The position numbers and the translations under genes were made by a program. Below are positions 18,472 through 27,521 of a DNA stretch of 33,243 nucleotides, piece after piece (position 1 is the stretch's first letter; each line of letters opens with the position of its first letter). Below the pieces are notes generated by a model. It worked only from the letters and a program-made list of their open reading frames with translations. It did not search any database and was not told where the DNA came from. Location: the NCBI GenBank assembly GCA_003159795.1, contig PLPK01000039.1:19586-52828 (forward strand), written 5' to 3'. The DNA comes from Acidimicrobiaceae bacterium (GTDB taxonomy: Bacteria > Actinomycetota > Acidimicrobiia > Acidimicrobiales > Bog-793).

Positions 18472-18493
18472 CCTCCCTTGCTTGCGGCGTCGG

Positions 18494-18519
18494 CGCCGGG
18501 ATCGCCTTGCGACCCGGCG
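18494..18519 (+). terminator. Possible yceI terminator hairpin
   Basis: CGCCGGG pairs with CCCGGCG (7 bp, 12-nt loop) 22 nt after the yceI stop. No U-tract. The remaining 200 nt before the secreted-protein gene show no other gene. Confidence 0.4.
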
Positions 18520-18719
18520 ACGCGACGCGTCCGGGCCGCCGCAGCGCGACGCGACGAATCGCCTGGTTGTGTGAGCACCAGGCGCAACACCAGGGGCAGG
18601 GGTTCGGCGCGGCGGGTCGTCGCGTTCACACGCGAGGCTTCCGCCCCACTGTTATCGTCACGGGCGAGCGGAGCCGATTGCCATCGGGTTCGACCGCCTT
18701 TTCCAGCGAAAGGATCGCC

Positions 18720-19217
18720 ATGACAGTCCGCAATCACGAGTCCAGAACATTCGGCATGCTGCGTCTGCTGCCTCTGGTGCTCGCTGTGTCGTTCGCGGCG
18801 GCCCTGTTGCCCGCGAGCGGCGCCGGTGCCGGGTCGACAAACGCCATTACCGTCAGCGGGGCGCTCAAGGGCACGCTCAAGGTCGTGCCGCGGGTCACCT
18901 GCTCGGGGCTGAACAGTGGTCAGGAGACGCTGAGCTGGAACAGCGCCAAGCTGTCGCCGAAGAAGGCCCAGGCTTGGTCGATCATCTTCAACAAAGTGAC
19001 CCGTCCCGGTACGTTCAAGTTGGTCCCCTCGACCATCCTGCACACCAAGCTGAACGTCGTACTCATGGGTGGCATCGCCTACGCCTGGGTCTCTTCGGCT
19101 GGGAAGCTGACCGTCGGCAAGGGGGGAATGACCGGTTCCATCAATGCGACACTCGGCTTGCACGAGGGTACGGCGACGGGGACGGTCTACCTCAAGGGCA
19201 GCTGGAAGTGCACCTGA
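18720..19217 (+). CDS. Secreted protein of unknown function
   Basis: The 165-residue product starts with a Sec signal peptide: a short charged N-terminus (MTVRNHESRTFGMLR), a hydrophobic core (LLPLVLAVSFAAALL) and a likely cleavage site after ASGAGA. The mature part of about 130 residues is rich in Thr, Ser, Gly and Lys with alternating hydrophobic residues (ITVSGALKGTLKVV, TGSINATLGLHEGTATG), which suggests a beta-sandwich. It has two cysteines, one early (VTCSGL) and one two residues from the C-terminus (WKCT), well placed for a disulfide that ties the ends together. I recognise no family. GAAAGGA precedes ATG 18720; the track start at 18507 lies in non-coding sequence. Confidence 0.75.
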   Translation: MTVRNHESRTFGMLRLLPLVLAVSFAAALLPASGAGAGSTNAITVSGALKGTLKVVPRVTCSGLNSGQETLSWNSAKLSPKKAQAWSIIFNKVTRPGTFKLVPSTILHTKLNVVLMGGIAYAWVSSAGKLTVGKGGMTGSINATLGLHEGTATGTVYLKGSWKCT

Positions 19218-19439
19218 GCGAATAACGGGATCACCCAACCGGTTCCGGCTTCATCGGGAGTGACGACTTCGGCACAGGTCGTCTCATTCCACGATCCGGA
19301 TACGCCCATTGCCGGACGGCCCCGAGCAGGGTCGCCTTGGTCAACTCCCGGTGAGGTAGATCGGGCTGCCGATCCATTGCACTGAGTGGGCGGGGATGGA
19401 GTTCCCCAAATGACGAGCACGATCCACCATTCTGGGTTC

Positions 19440-19842
19440 GCGCGCCCATGCTCGTGCGCCGCTGGACCCTGACCGTCCTCTTGAGGGCGATCCCCGCCTT
19501 GAGAGCTCGATCACGTCCTGCCAACGCTTCTCGTTGCGCCCGGAGTTCGGAACGTTCGTATGGGCGGGCTCCGGGGCGAGCGCGAGCTCGTCGGCGGGCG
19601 AGAATCGCCTCGAGGTCCATCTCCACGAAGGTCGTCCCCCGGCACGGGACGCGTTTATGCGGACCGACCTCGAGTGTTCCGGTCTTATGGGCGGAGCGCT
19701 GGCGCCCACGGGTTTCGACCTAGCCGAAGACGACGTCCCGGCCCCGTTCGAGCCGGTGCCGTCCCCCGCCGAGCTCTGTGATGGTCTTGTGGACCCCGGC
19801 GACTGCGCCAAGGTGGATCTGGAACCGCGCGGTGGCGACGAC
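19440..19842 (-). pseudogene. kdpD: Decayed N-terminal domain of KdpD, inverted relative to kdpD
   Basis: On the minus strand the sequence reads RFQIHLGAVAGVHKTITEL then GRHRLERGRDVVFG, TAG, VETRGR. This matches the KdpD start (GKLxxFxGAxAGVGKTxAML...DVVxGxVETHGR) with the Walker A Gly changed to His and one codon turned into TAG (19720-19722). It continues CRGTTFVEMDLEAILARR. It then shifts frame to AHTNVPNSGRNEKRWQDVIEL and back again to AGIALKRTVRVQ, the KdpD blocks AHTNxPGSRxxKRWQDxEELL and AGIDVxxTVNVQHLESLN. One stop and two frameshifts make it non-functional. No Usp-like part is recognised past 19440. The living kdpD on the other strand lacks exactly this domain. The remaining bases 19218-19439 and 19843-19995 show no gene. 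Confidence 0.85.
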
Positions 19843-19995
19843 TGCAGTGGAGACCGCGTCAGGCGGCTCGTTCGCCGGGTCGGCTATCTCCCCGTTGCCG
19901 CCGACGGCGTGCGCCTGCGCCGTCGTTATCGGCGCGGGATCGTGGGAGCCATCTCGCGCGGTCCTGGCCTCAGGCGTGTCCCGCAGGGTGCTCGG

Positions 19996-20001
19996 TAGAC
20001 T
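19996..20001 (+). promoter_or_regulatory. Candidate -10 for kdpDE
   Basis: TAGACT lies 30 nt before the kdpD ATG and would give a leader of about 24 nt. The same hexamer precedes carD and hemQ. Confidence 0.4.
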
Positions 20002-20031
20002 GCCACCGCAGCGAATGAGACGCGGGACGCC

Positions 20032-21510
20032 ATGAAGACATTCGAGCATTACCTCGTTCGCGTGCTCATCGTCCTGGCGGCGATCGCGGCCATCGGCTTC
20101 ATCCTGCTGCCGTTCCGTGCGCACGTCGACCGCGAGACGATCGGCCTTATCCTCGTGATCCCGGTGTTCGTCGCCGTCGCGGCAGGTGGCTACGTCGCCG
20201 GCGTCGTCGCGGTTATCGGCTCTTTCGTTCTCTACGACGTCCTCTTCATCCCGCCATATGGGACGTTGGCGGTCGGCCCGGGCCAGAACTGGGTCCCGCT
20301 CGGCGTCTACCTGGTCGTCATGCTCGCTGTCGCCCGCATCCTTGCCAGCCTGCGGCGCGCCCGGGCGGAAGCACGGCGACGCGAGGCGGAGACGCGGCGA
20401 CTGTTCGACCTTTCGGAGGCGCTGACCGCGGACCAGCCGCTTCCTGTCCTGCTTGCGGCGATCGTGACGTTGGTGTACGAGGCATTCGGGCTGGCGAGTG
20501 TGTACCTGCTCCTGCCGGATGGCGATGACTTCAGCGTCGCGGCCCGTGCCGGCGAGCCGCTGCGCGACGAGGACCTGCGTGCCGTCTTCCCCGCCGCTGG
20601 CGAACCCCGGAGCCTGGGGGGCGTGTCCACGGGGTCGGGCCGCCTCTTCGGCATCCCGCTCGCCGCAGCCGGCCGGCCGATCGGCGTGCTCGTTCTCTCC
20701 GGGAGACCGATCTCGTTCGGCGACCTCGGGTCGCTGCGCACCTTCGCCAATCAGGCGGCGCTCGCGGTCGAGCGGGCCCGCTTGCGCGAGCAGACGGTGC
20801 AGACGGAGCTCCTGCGGCAGGTCGACGGCTGGCGCTCGGCCCTGTTGGGGGCCGTCTCCCACGATCTGCGGACCCCACTCGCCTCGGTCAAGGCCGCCGT
20901 TTCCGACCTGCGCCGCGACGACCTGCAACTGTCGAAGGAGGACGCCGACGAGCTGCTCGCACTGATCGAGTCACAGTCCGACCGGCTCGCGCGGCTGGTG
21001 ACCAACCTGCTCGACATGTCGCGCATCGAATTCGGCGAGCTGGAGCTGCGCCGCGAGCCGGCGACGCTCGCCAGCCTGCTCACCGACGCCCTGGCATCGT
21101 TCGGTGCTGAGCCGTGGACCGGACGGGTCGTCTCTTCGTTTGCCGCGGACTTCCCGGCTGTCGACGTCGACCGGCTCCTCGTCTGCCAGATCCTCGCCAA
21201 CCTCCTGGAGAACGCGGCGCGGTACGCGCCCGATGGGACGCTCATCTTGGTCGCGGGCAGCCTGGTCGGCGACGTGGTGGAGGTCTCGGTCGAGGACCGA
21301 GGTCCGGGAGTTCCCGAGGCTGACCGGGACCGGATCTTCAAGATGTTCAACCGGGTCTCCGGAGGAGGGCGGGCGGGCATCGGTCTCGCCATCGTCCAGG
21401 CTTTCGTCGAGGCACATGGGCAGACGGTCCGGGCCGAGGGCGCGCAGGGAGGCGGGGCGAGGTTCGTCTTCACGCTGCCGGTCGCGGACACGACGGTCGG
21501 GGTCGCCTGA
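20032..21510 (+). CDS. kdpD: KdpD-like sensor histidine kinase lacking the N-terminal domain
   Basis: KdpD phosphorylates KdpE in response to potassium limitation or osmotic stress. The 492-residue protein begins directly at the membrane module (DUF4118): four hydrophobic segments within residues 7-105, including the family block FVLYDVLFIPPYGTLAV. A GAF-like domain spans about 130-265. The kinase follows: H-box AVSHDLRTPLASVK, N-box LLENAARYAPDG, G1 DRGPGVPE and G2 GGRAGIGLAIVQAF. Typical KdpDs have about 900 residues. The missing 370 are the ATP-binding KdpD domain and the Usp-like domain. A broken inverted copy of the first lies just upstream, so this is probably a secondary loss. The stop is immediately followed by the kdpE GTG. 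Confidence 0.93.
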   Translation: MKTFEHYLVRVLIVLAAIAAIGFILLPFRAHVDRETIGLILVIPVFVAVAAGGYVAGVVAVIGSFVLYDVLFIPPYGTLAVGPGQNWVPLGVYLVVMLAVARILASLRRARAEARRREAETRRLFDLSEALTADQPLPVLLAAIVTLVYEAFGLASVYLLLPDGDDFSVAARAGEPLRDEDLRAVFPAAGEPRSLGGVSTGSGRLFGIPLAAAGRPIGVLVLSGRPISFGDLGSLRTFANQAALAVERARLREQTVQTELLRQVDGWRSALLGAVSHDLRTPLASVKAAVSDLRRDDLQLSKEDADELLALIESQSDRLARLVTNLLDMSRIEFGELELRREPATLASLLTDALASFGAEPWTGRVVSSFAADFPAVDVDRLLVCQILANLLENAARYAPDGTLILVAGSLVGDVVEVSVEDRGPGVPEADRDRIFKMFNRVSGGGRAGIGLAIVQAFVEAHGQTVRAEGAQGGGARFVFTLPVADTTVGVA

Positions 21511-22185
21511 GTGACCCGCGTGCTCGTCGTCGACGACGACGCTTCGCTGCGCAAGGCGCTCCAGATTGGCCTCACGGCCCGTGGCTACGAGGTGCTGCTA
21601 GCACGGACCGGGGAGGAGGGGATCGCCCAGGTGGCGCTCGGCGCGCCCGACCTCGTCGTGCTCGACCTCGGGCTCACCGACATGGACGGTCTCGACGTCT
21701 GCCGGCGGGTCCGTTCCTGGTCGAGCGTTCCGATCGTCGTGCTGAGCGCCGCGGGGTCCGAGTCGCGCAAGGTCGCCGCGCTCGACGAGGGGGCCGACGA
21801 CTACGTCACGAAGCCCTTCTCGATGGCGGAACTCGAGGCGCGCCTGCGCACCGCGCTGCGCCACGCCGGTTTGCCCTCGGCGGAGCCCACCGAGGTGGGC
21901 GCCGGCCGGATCTCACTCGATCTCGTCCACCTGACCGCCAGGCTCGACGGGCGGCCGCTGGAGCTCACCCCGCACGAGTTCTCTTTCCTCAGCTACCTCG
22001 CCCGCAATGCCGGGAAGGTCTGCACGCACCAGATGATCCTGCTGGCCGTCTGGGGACCCGGCTACGGCGAGGAGACGAGGTATGTCCGCGTCTACGCCCA
22101 CCGGCTGCGGCGCAAACTCGGCGACGCCGACGGCCGGATGCTGCGCAACCATCCCGGCATCGGCTATGAGCTCGTCGCGGAATGA
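21511..22185 (+). CDS. kdpE: KdpE response regulator (OmpR/PhoB family)
   Basis: This 224-residue two-domain regulator has a receiver domain with acidic pocket VVDDD, phospho-acceptor Asp52 (VVLDLGLTDMDG) and TKPFS lysine. An OmpR-type winged helix follows, with LTPHEFSFLSYLARNAGKVCTH, the recognition region TRYVRVYAHRLRRKLGD and the wing NHPGIGYELV. KdpE activates kdpFABC. The GTG start abuts the kdpD stop. It faces kdpC with only 29 nt between stops. Direct TTGAC repeats upstream of the kdp operon are its likely binding sites. Confidence 0.96.
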   Translation: MTRVLVVDDDASLRKALQIGLTARGYEVLLARTGEEGIAQVALGAPDLVVLDLGLTDMDGLDVCRRVRSWSSVPIVVLSAAGSESRKVAALDEGADDYVTKPFSMAELEARLRTALRHAGLPSAEPTEVGAGRISLDLVHLTARLDGRPLELTPHEFSFLSYLARNAGKVCTHQMILLAVWGPGYGEETRYVRVYAHRLRRKLGDADGRMLRNHPGIGYELVAE

Positions 22186-22214
22186 GCAGGCCCGCTCGGA
22201 CCTTCTGCCGTACC

Positions 22215-22745
22215 TCAGTGCAGGCGGGCGAGTGCCTCGTTGAGCTGCAGCACGTTGACGTAGGAATTGCCGAGGAAGCCGAACTGCGAGCCGACGACCT
22301 GTGACGCGATGAGGCGCCGGACCACGCCGTGGCTCAACCCGTTCGCCTTCGCGACGGCCGCCGCCTGGGCGTAGGCGTCGGCGGGGCTGATGTCAGGGTC
22401 GACACCGCTTCCGGAACCGGTGACGAGATCGGCAGTCGGGGTGATGCCCTCGCTGCGCAGCAGGTAGATGCGCGCCTCGAGGATCTTGACGAAGGCCTCC
22501 GAACGCGGTCCCCAGTTCGCGGAGCCTGTCGCGCCGGGATTGTCGGGATCGTCCCGGCCTTGGAACCACTTCGGACCCGTCCACTGCTGGCCGACGAGGG
22601 TCGAGCCATTCGCCGTCAGCGATCCTCCCGCCTGGTGGCTGAAAAAGACATTGCCGACGAGGGTCTCGACGGCGGGGTAGGCGAGCCCGAGTAGCAGGAA
22701 GAAAATGACCGAGATGACGACGGCACGGCGGATCTGCACGAGCAT
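22215..22745 (-). CDS. kdpC: Potassium-transporting ATPase subunit C
   Basis: KdpC is the single-span subunit that stabilises the KdpFABC complex and aids ATP binding by KdpB. The 176-residue protein has one N-terminal membrane helix (AVVISVIFFLLLGLAYPAVETLV). An extracytoplasmic domain follows, with GQQWTGPKWFQGRDD, GSGSGVDPDISPADAYAQ and a C-terminal LNEALARL. Its ATG overlaps the kdpB stop (TGATG), so translation is coupled. Confidence 0.97.
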   Translation of the reverse strand: MLVQIRRAVVISVIFFLLLGLAYPAVETLVGNVFFSHQAGGSLTANGSTLVGQQWTGPKWFQGRDDPDNPGATGSANWGPRSEAFVKILEARIYLLRSEGITPTADLVTGSGSGVDPDISPADAYAQAAAVAKANGLSHGVVRRLIASQVVGSQFGFLGNSYVNVLQLNEALARLH

Positions 22746-24805
22746 CAGTAGGCTCCCGTCGCCGTGAGGATGAGGTCGATGAGCTTGATCCCGAGGAACG
22801 GCAGGATCACACCCCCGACCCCGAAGATCCAGACGTTGCGCCGCAGGATCGCGGACGCGCTCATCGGGCGGAACCGCACGCCGCGCAGCGCGAGCGGGAT
22901 GAGGGCGATGATGATGAGCGCGTTGAAGATCACGGCCGCTAGCACGGCGCTCGACGCGTTGTGGAGATGCATGATGTTCAGCCGGTTCAGGACCTTGTAG
23001 GTGCCGGCGAAGAGCACGGGAATGATCGCGAAGTACTTGGCGACGTCATTCGCGATCGAGAACGTCGTGAGCGCTCCTCGCGTGATGAGGAGCTGCTTGC
23101 CGATCTCGACGATGTCGATGAGCTTCGTCGGGTTGGAGTCGAGGTCGACCATGTTCCCGGCCTCCTTGGCGGCCGAGGTCCCGGTGTTCATCGCCACGCC
23201 GACGTCGGCCTGAGCGAGGGCGGGCGCGTCGTTCGTCCCGTCGCCGGTCATCGCGACGAGCTTGCCGTCCTCCTGCTCGGAGCGGATGAGGGCCATCTTG
23301 CGTTCCGGGGTCGCCTCGGAGAGGTAGTCGTCGACGCCCGCCTCGGCGGCGATCGCGGCCGCGGTGAGAGGGTTGTCACCGGTGATCATGACGGTCCGGA
23401 TGCCCATCGCCCGCATCGCCGCGAACCTCTCCTGGATGCCCTCCTTGACAATGTCCTTCAGCTCGATGACCCCGACGACAGCCGGACCGTCGGCGACGAC
23501 GAGCGGCGTCGAGCCAGCACGCGCCACTCGCTCGACGATGCCGTCGAGCTCCGGCGGAATGCTCCCGCCCTGGCCGATAACCCACTGCCGGACCGAGTCG
23601 GCGGCGCCCTTGCGGATCTGGCGGTCACCGGCATCCAGGCCGGACATGCGGGTGAGGGCGGAGAAGGGGACGAACTCGTGGGGGCCGAGAGCCTGCTCGC
23701 GGATGTTGAAGCGATCCTTGGCGAGCACGACGATCGAGCGGCCTTCAGGTGTCTCGTCGGCGAGCGACGCGAGTTGTGCCGCCTCGGCGACCTCGCGCTC
23801 GTCATGCCCCCCGACCGGCGTGAACGAGGAGGCCATCCGGTTGCCGAGCGTGATCGTGCCGGTCTTATCCAGCAGCAGCGTCTGGACGTCGCCGGCGGCT
23901 TCGACTGCCCGCCCGCTCATCGCGAGGACGTTGCGTTGCACGAGCCGGTCCATACCCGCGATGCCGATGGCGGACAGCAGCGCGCCGATCGTCGTCGGGA
24001 TGAGACAGACGAGCAATGAGACGAGGACGACCACCTGGACGGAGTTGCCCGAGTAGTGCGCGAAGGGCTGGAGGACGACGACAACGGGCAGGAAGATGAT
24101 CGTCAGGGCGGCGAGCAGGATCGTGAGTGCTACCTCGTTCGGCGTCTTCTGGCGGCTCGCACCCTCGACGAGGCTGATCATCCGGTCGAGGAACGTGTGC
24201 CCGCGCTCGGCCGTGATCCGGACGAGGATGCGATCGGAGAGCACCTTGGTCCCACCGGTGACAGCCGAGCGGTCGCCACCCGACTCGCGGATCACCGGGG
24301 CCGATTCGCCGGTGATCGCCGACTCGTCGACCGACGCGACCCCTTCGATGATCTCGCCGTCTGACGGGACGATGTCTCCGGCCTCGCAGACGACGACGTT
24401 GCCCTTTGCGAGGGCGCCCGCGGCGACCCGGGTCTCCTCGCCGTCGGCGTTGAGCAGCCTTGCCTCGGTGTCGGCGCGCATCTTGCGCAGCGTGTCCGCC
24501 TGCGCCTTGCCGCGGCCCTCGGCGACGGCCTCGGCGAAATTGGCGAACAGGACCGTCAGGAACAGCCAGATCGTCACCGACCACGTGAAGATCCCGGGGT
24601 GGGCGATCGACTCGACAAGCGTGACGATCGCCCCGATGAGGACGACGAACATGACGGGATTGCGGATCTCCACCCTCGGGTCGAGTTTCCGAACGGCGTC
24701 GATCGACGCCCGGCCGAGGATCTCGCGGTCGAAAAGCCCGCGTCGCTCGGCGACGCCGTGCGCGGCCGGCCGGGTGGTCGTGTCGGTGGTCGTGTCGGTG
24801 GTCAT
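22745..24805 (-). CDS. kdpB: Potassium-transporting ATPase subunit B (P-type ATPase)
   Basis: KdpB is the catalytic P-type ATPase of the high-affinity K+ pump. The 686-residue protein has the actuator motif AITGESAPV, the phosphorylation site [11 protein letters not shown] and the nucleotide-domain segment [12 protein letters not shown]. The hinge is [20 protein letters not shown], with membrane helices on both sides. An odd Thr/Asp repeat ([12 protein letters not shown]), encoded by near-identical short DNA repeats, forms the N-terminus. The track starts at 24997 inside kdpA. ATG 24805 is chosen because it overlaps the kdpA stop by one base (TGATG), matching the other kdp junctions. Confidence 0.97.
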   Translation of the reverse strand: MTTDTTTDTTTRPAAHGVAERRGLFDREILGRASIDAVRKLDPRVEIRNPVMFVVLIGAIVTLVESIAHPGIFTWSVTIWLFLTVLFANFAEAVAEGRGKAQADTLRKMRADTEARLLNADGEETRVAAGALAKGNVVVCEAGDIVPSDGEIIEGVASVDESAITGESAPVIRESGGDRSAVTGGTKVLSDRILVRITAERGHTFLDRMISLVEGASRQKTPNEVALTILLAALTIIFLPVVVVLQPFAHYSGNSVQVVVLVSLLVCLIPTTIGALLSAIGIAGMDRLVQRNVLAMSGRAVEAAGDVQTLLLDKTGTITLGNRMASSFTPVGGHDEREVAEAAQLASLADETPEGRSIVVLAKDRFNIREQALGPHEFVPFSALTRMSGLDAGDRQIRKGAADSVRQWVIGQGGSIPPELDGIVERVARAGSTPLVVADGPAVVGVIELKDIVKEGIQERFAAMRAMGIRTVMITGDNPLTAAAIAAEAGVDDYLSEATPERKMALIRSEQEDGKLVAMTGDGTNDAPALAQADVGVAMNTGTSAAKEAGNMVDLDSNPTKLIDIVEIGKQLLITRGALTTFSIANDVAKYFAIIPVLFAGTYKVLNRLNIMHLHNASSAVLAAVIFNALIIIALIPLALRGVRFRPMSASAILRRNVWIFGVGGVILPFLGIKLIDLILTATGAY

Positions 24806-26496
24806 CAGAAGAACTTCCTGCTGAGGAGCTGCTCGACGATTGGTCCGAGCGAGACGGCCGGGAAGAAAGTGAGCGCGCCGACGATGAGGATCACGCCGAG
24901 AAGCAAGCCGGTGAACATCGGCGTGTCGGTCTTGAAAGTTCCCACCGAGGCGGGGACGGCCTGCTTGGCGGCGAGCACGCCCGCCATGGCGAGGCACGGG
25001 ATCATGACCACGAACCGGCCAAGCAGCATCGCGATGCCCCCGGCCACGTTGTAGAAGGCCGTGTTGGCGTTCAGGCCCGCGAACGCTGAGCCGTTGTTAT
25101 TCGCCATCGAGGTGAAGGCGTAGAGGATCTCCGTGAATCCGTGTGGACCGTGGTTGAGCGGCCCGACACGGCCCGCGTGGATCGACACCGCGATGCCCGT
25201 CAGCATGAGCACGACGATCGGCATGATGAGCACGCCGAGCGCGGCGAGCTTCACCTCCTTGGACTGGATCTTTTTACCGAGGAACTCGGGGGTCCGCCCG
25301 ACCATGAGTCCGCCGATGAAGACGGTGATGATGGCGAAGAGCAGGATCGTGTAGAGCCCGCTCCCGGTGCCCCCAGGGCTCACCTCGCCGAGCATCATGC
25401 CCGTGAGCACCGTGAAGCCCCCGATCGGCGTGAGCGAATCGTTTGCCGCGTCGACGGAGCCGGTCGAGGTCTGCGTCGAGGCGACGTTGTAGAAGATCGA
25501 GTCGGAGACGCCGAACCGGACCTCCTTGCCCTCGACGTTCCCACCTGGTTGGAAGGTGAGGCCGGCCTTCGCGATCGCCGGGTTCGTTCCGTGCTCGGCG
25601 ATCTCGCCCATCGCCACCCAGGCGCCGAACAGGATGATCATCGCGGCGACCACGGAGACGCCCTGGCGGAAGCTGCCGACCATCTTGCCGAAGGTGTAGG
25701 TGAGGGCGAAGGGGATCGCGAGCAGCAGCACGATCGAGAGGAAGTTCGTGAACGCCGTCGGGTTCTCGAAGGGGGTCGCGCCGTTGGCGTTGTAGGTTCC
25801 CCCGCCGTTCGTCCCGAGTTGCTTGATGGCCTCCTGAGAGCCGAACGGCCCGCGTGGGATGACCTGGGTGACGTGGTTCAGGGCGTCGTGGATCGTTACC
25901 GGCCCGGCGAAGGTCTGGATGGCCCCCTGGCCGATGAAGATGACGGCCGCGACGAGCGAGATCGGCAGGAGCACGTAGACGACACCGCGCACGAGGTCGA
26001 CCCAGAAGTTGCCGATCGTCGGCGAGCCGCGGCGGGCGAAGCCGCGGACGAGAGCGATGGCGACGGCGATGCCCACCGACGCCGAGGCGAAGTTCTGGAC
26101 GGCGAGTGCGCCCATCTGGGATAGGTACGACATCGTCGACTCGCCGGAGTAGGCCTGCCAGTTCGTGTTGGTGAGGAACGAGATCGCCGTGTTCCACGAC
26201 AGCGCGGGCCCGACCGCGCCGAGGTGCTGTGGGTTGAGCGGTAGCGATCCCTGCAGGCGGAGCATCCCGTAGACGACGAGGATCGCGACGGCGGAGTAGG
26301 AGATGACCGACCCGGCGTAGCGCTGCCAGCTCTGTTCGACCTCGGGGTCGACGCCGATGAGCCGGTAGATCGGTCCCTCGACGAAGCGCAGGTACCTGAC
26401 GCGTCCCTCGTAGACGGCGGCGAGGTACGAGCCGAGGAACCGCCAGATCAGGATCATGACGACGGCGAAGATGACGAGCGTCCATGTCAGGTTCAC
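24805..26496 (-). CDS. kdpA: Potassium-transporting ATPase subunit A
   Basis: KdpA is the channel-like subunit that selects and binds K+. The 563-residue protein has about ten membrane helices and four pseudo-repeat selectivity loops, for example [41 protein letters not shown] and [18 protein letters not shown]. Its start is a GTG sharing one base with the kdpF stop (TAGTG). Length and motifs are normal. All five kdp structural cistrons overlap, fitting a single operon read toward kdpC. Confidence 0.97.
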   Translation of the reverse strand: MNLTWTLVIFAVVMILIWRFLGSYLAAVYEGRVRYLRFVEGPIYRLIGVDPEVEQSWQRYAGSVISYSAVAILVVYGMLRLQGSLPLNPQHLGAVGPALSWNTAISFLTNTNWQAYSGESTMSYLSQMGALAVQNFASASVGIAVAIALVRGFARRGSPTIGNFWVDLVRGVVYVLLPISLVAAVIFIGQGAIQTFAGPVTIHDALNHVTQVIPRGPFGSQEAIKQLGTNGGGTYNANGATPFENPTAFTNFLSIVLLLAIPFALTYTFGKMVGSFRQGVSVVAAMIILFGAWVAMGEIAEHGTNPAIAKAGLTFQPGGNVEGKEVRFGVSDSIFYNVASTQTSTGSVDAANDSLTPIGGFTVLTGMMLGEVSPGGTGSGLYTILLFAIITVFIGGLMVGRTPEFLGKKIQSKEVKLAALGVLIMPIVVLMLTGIAVSIHAGRVGPLNHGPHGFTEILYAFTSMANNNGSAFAGLNANTAFYNVAGGIAMLLGRFVVMIPCLAMAGVLAAKQAVPASVGTFKTDTPMFTGLLLGVILIVGALTFFPAVSLGPIVEQLLSRKFF

Positions 26497-26585
26497 TAGA
26501 AGTGCTCCGCCCGGAACATCGCGAATCCGAGGTAGATGAAGACGGCGATCGAGATCGCGAGCAGGGCGCCTTGGACGGCGGTCAT
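26496..26585 (-). CDS. kdpF: KdpF small membrane subunit
   Basis: The 29-residue product, MTAVQGALLAISIAVFIYLG followed by FAMFRAEHF, is one membrane helix with the usual KdpF ending. KdpF is a peripheral lipid-like stabiliser of KdpFABC. ATG 26585 is chosen; the track start at 26693 adds Arg-rich non-coding residues. The ATG overlaps the stop of a further small ORF upstream (ATGA). Confidence 0.92.
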   Translation of the reverse strand: MTAVQGALLAISIAVFIYLGFAMFRAEHF

Positions 26586-26665
26586 ACGCGTTCGAGTACC
26601 CAGACCAGCCCGAGCATGACGGCCGCGAAGATGAACACGCTTAGGACCGCGAGAAGATCTCCCAC
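26582..26665 (-). CDS. 27-residue membrane ORF preceding kdpF
   Basis: GTG 26665 opens VGDLLAVLSVFIFAAVMLGL then VWVLERV and stop, one hydrophobic helix ending in a charged tail. It is absent from the ORF track because of its size. The stop overlaps kdpF by 4 nt (ATGA), the same coupling used throughout the operon, which argues that it is translated. Similar tiny proteins precede kdpF in other bacteria as far as I recall, mostly unannotated. No Shine-Dalgarno sequence is clear; CAGAGT lies 6 nt before the GTG, so it may be leaderless. A structural or regulatory role in KdpFABC is only a guess. Confidence 0.75.
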   Translation of the reverse strand: MGDLLAVLSVFIFAAVMLGLVWVLERV

Positions 26666-26687
26666 GGGTCCACTCTGTGGGCGACCG

Positions 26688-26736
26688 CGTCAAGAAGGTG
26701 TCAAATCTTGGCGCGGGAGCGTTAATAAGTTGTCAA
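26688..26736 (-). promoter_or_regulatory. Phased TTGAC repeats upstream of kdp, candidate KdpE sites
   Basis: On the minus strand TTGACA (26731-26736), TTGACA (26699-26704) and TTGACG (26688-26693) are direct repeats. Their offsets are 32 and 11 nt, close to whole DNA turns. OmpR-family regulators bind such tandem half-sites. The nearest lies about 23 nt upstream of the first kdp start codon, in the promoter region. One copy could instead serve as a -35. Confidence 0.5.
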
Positions 26737-26813
26737 CGGGGCCCGGTCCAGGCGCGTGTCGACGACGCGGGCCGTCGTTGCCGGCCTTTGCGTTTGGTGC
26801 CAAGGCCTTTTCG

Positions 26814-26819
26814 TATGCT
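26814..26819 (+). promoter_or_regulatory. -10 element of a probable leaderless lipoprotein promoter
   Basis: TATGCT is followed by six bases and then the ATG at 26826, so transcription should begin at the start codon. No Shine-Dalgarno sequence is needed or seen. Confidence 0.55.
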
Positions 26820-26825
26820 GGGGCG

Positions 26826-27431
26826 ATGCCGAGGCGTGTCACCCCCGGGAGATCCCCCGCCGCCGGGTCGCGCGCCTCGTCGCCACGAGGACGGCTCTGG
26901 CGCGCGCCGTGGCTGGCGGCGGCTCTCGTCGCGGGCTTCGGGCTTGCGGTGACCGGCTGCGGTCGACCGGGCGGGAGCGCGGGTTACGGCCCGTACCCGG
27001 TGTCACTCCCGGGCGCCTCGACCCTGTGCCCAACGCTCGCGGAGGTGGACTACTACGTTCCCGTCCCCACGACCGCCGCCTCGAGGATCGTGGAGCGGTC
27101 GACGACCGTCGGCGTCCGGTCCACGGTCCGCTGCGTGTACGGGAATCCGGGCCGCAAGCCGCGGCACGCGGCGTCGATCGAGATCGTGCTGCGTCCGAGC
27201 GCGAGCCAGACCCGGCCCCGTGGTGTCGTGCTGTCGAGGATCAGGGACCTCGGCGTCTGGATGGTCAGCTACCACCGGGGGGGTCTCAACTCGGTGGTCG
27301 TCCACCAGGGAGGCGTCGACGTGATCGTGACCTCGGCGGTGCCGGTATCCGAGCTCGTTGGGTTCGCCGAGGAGGAGCTGGCGAGAGTCCCCGAGCCGGA
27401 TCGGGTGACGTGGAACCGGAGCGTCGTATGA
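26826..27431 (+). CDS. Putative lipoprotein of unknown function
   Basis: This 201-residue protein has a long basic N-region with RR and RGR, then a hydrophobic segment (APWLAAALVAGFGLAV) and a lipobox LAVTGC. It should be lipid-anchored at that cysteine and exposed outside the membrane. The mature part begins Gly/Pro-rich (GRPGGSAGYGPYPV). It has two further cysteines (STLCPTLAEV and VRCVYGN) that may form a disulfide, and a C-terminal acidic helix (SELVGFAEEELARV). No known family is recognised. The track start at 26484 is wrong, as it runs through kdpF sequence. Position upstream of tRNA-Arg/argS matches a hypothetical gene next to argS in mycobacteria, by recollection only. Confidence 0.75.
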   Translation: MPRRVTPGRSPAAGSRASSPRGRLWRAPWLAAALVAGFGLAVTGCGRPGGSAGYGPYPVSLPGASTLCPTLAEVDYYVPVPTTAASRIVERSTTVGVRSTVRCVYGNPGRKPRHAASIEIVLRPSASQTRPRGVVLSRIRDLGVWMVSYHRGGLNSVVVHQGGVDVIVTSAVPVSELVGFAEEELARVPEPDRVTWNRSVV

Positions 27432-27446
27432 CGGCGGCCGTTCAAC

Positions 27447-27521
27447 TGGTGCCCTCGGCGGGATTCGAACCCACGCGCCCGGCTCCGGAGGCCGGTGCTC
27501 TATCCCCTGAGCTACGAGGGC
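27447..27521 (-). tRNA. tRNA-Arg (anticodon CCG)
   Basis: Read on the minus strand the gene gives the acceptor stem GCCCTCG/CGAGGGC, D-arm GCTCAGGGGATAGAGC and anticodon stem-loop CCGGC-CTCCGGA-GCCGG with anticodon CCG. The T-arm loop is GGTTCGAATCC, and CCA is encoded at the 3' end. All stems pair. It is divergent from argS, whose product would charge it. Confidence 0.97.

Noticed and set aside
19218-19439. Further kdpD (Usp domain) sequence beyond the relic
   Set aside because: No block in any minus-strand frame aligns at the expected spacing; faint similarity near 19285 is at the wrong distance.
19720-20928. 402-residue minus-strand ORF as a real gene
   Set aside because: Most of it is antisense to kdpD. 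Only its last 40 residues are meaningful, and they are the kdpD N-domain relic.
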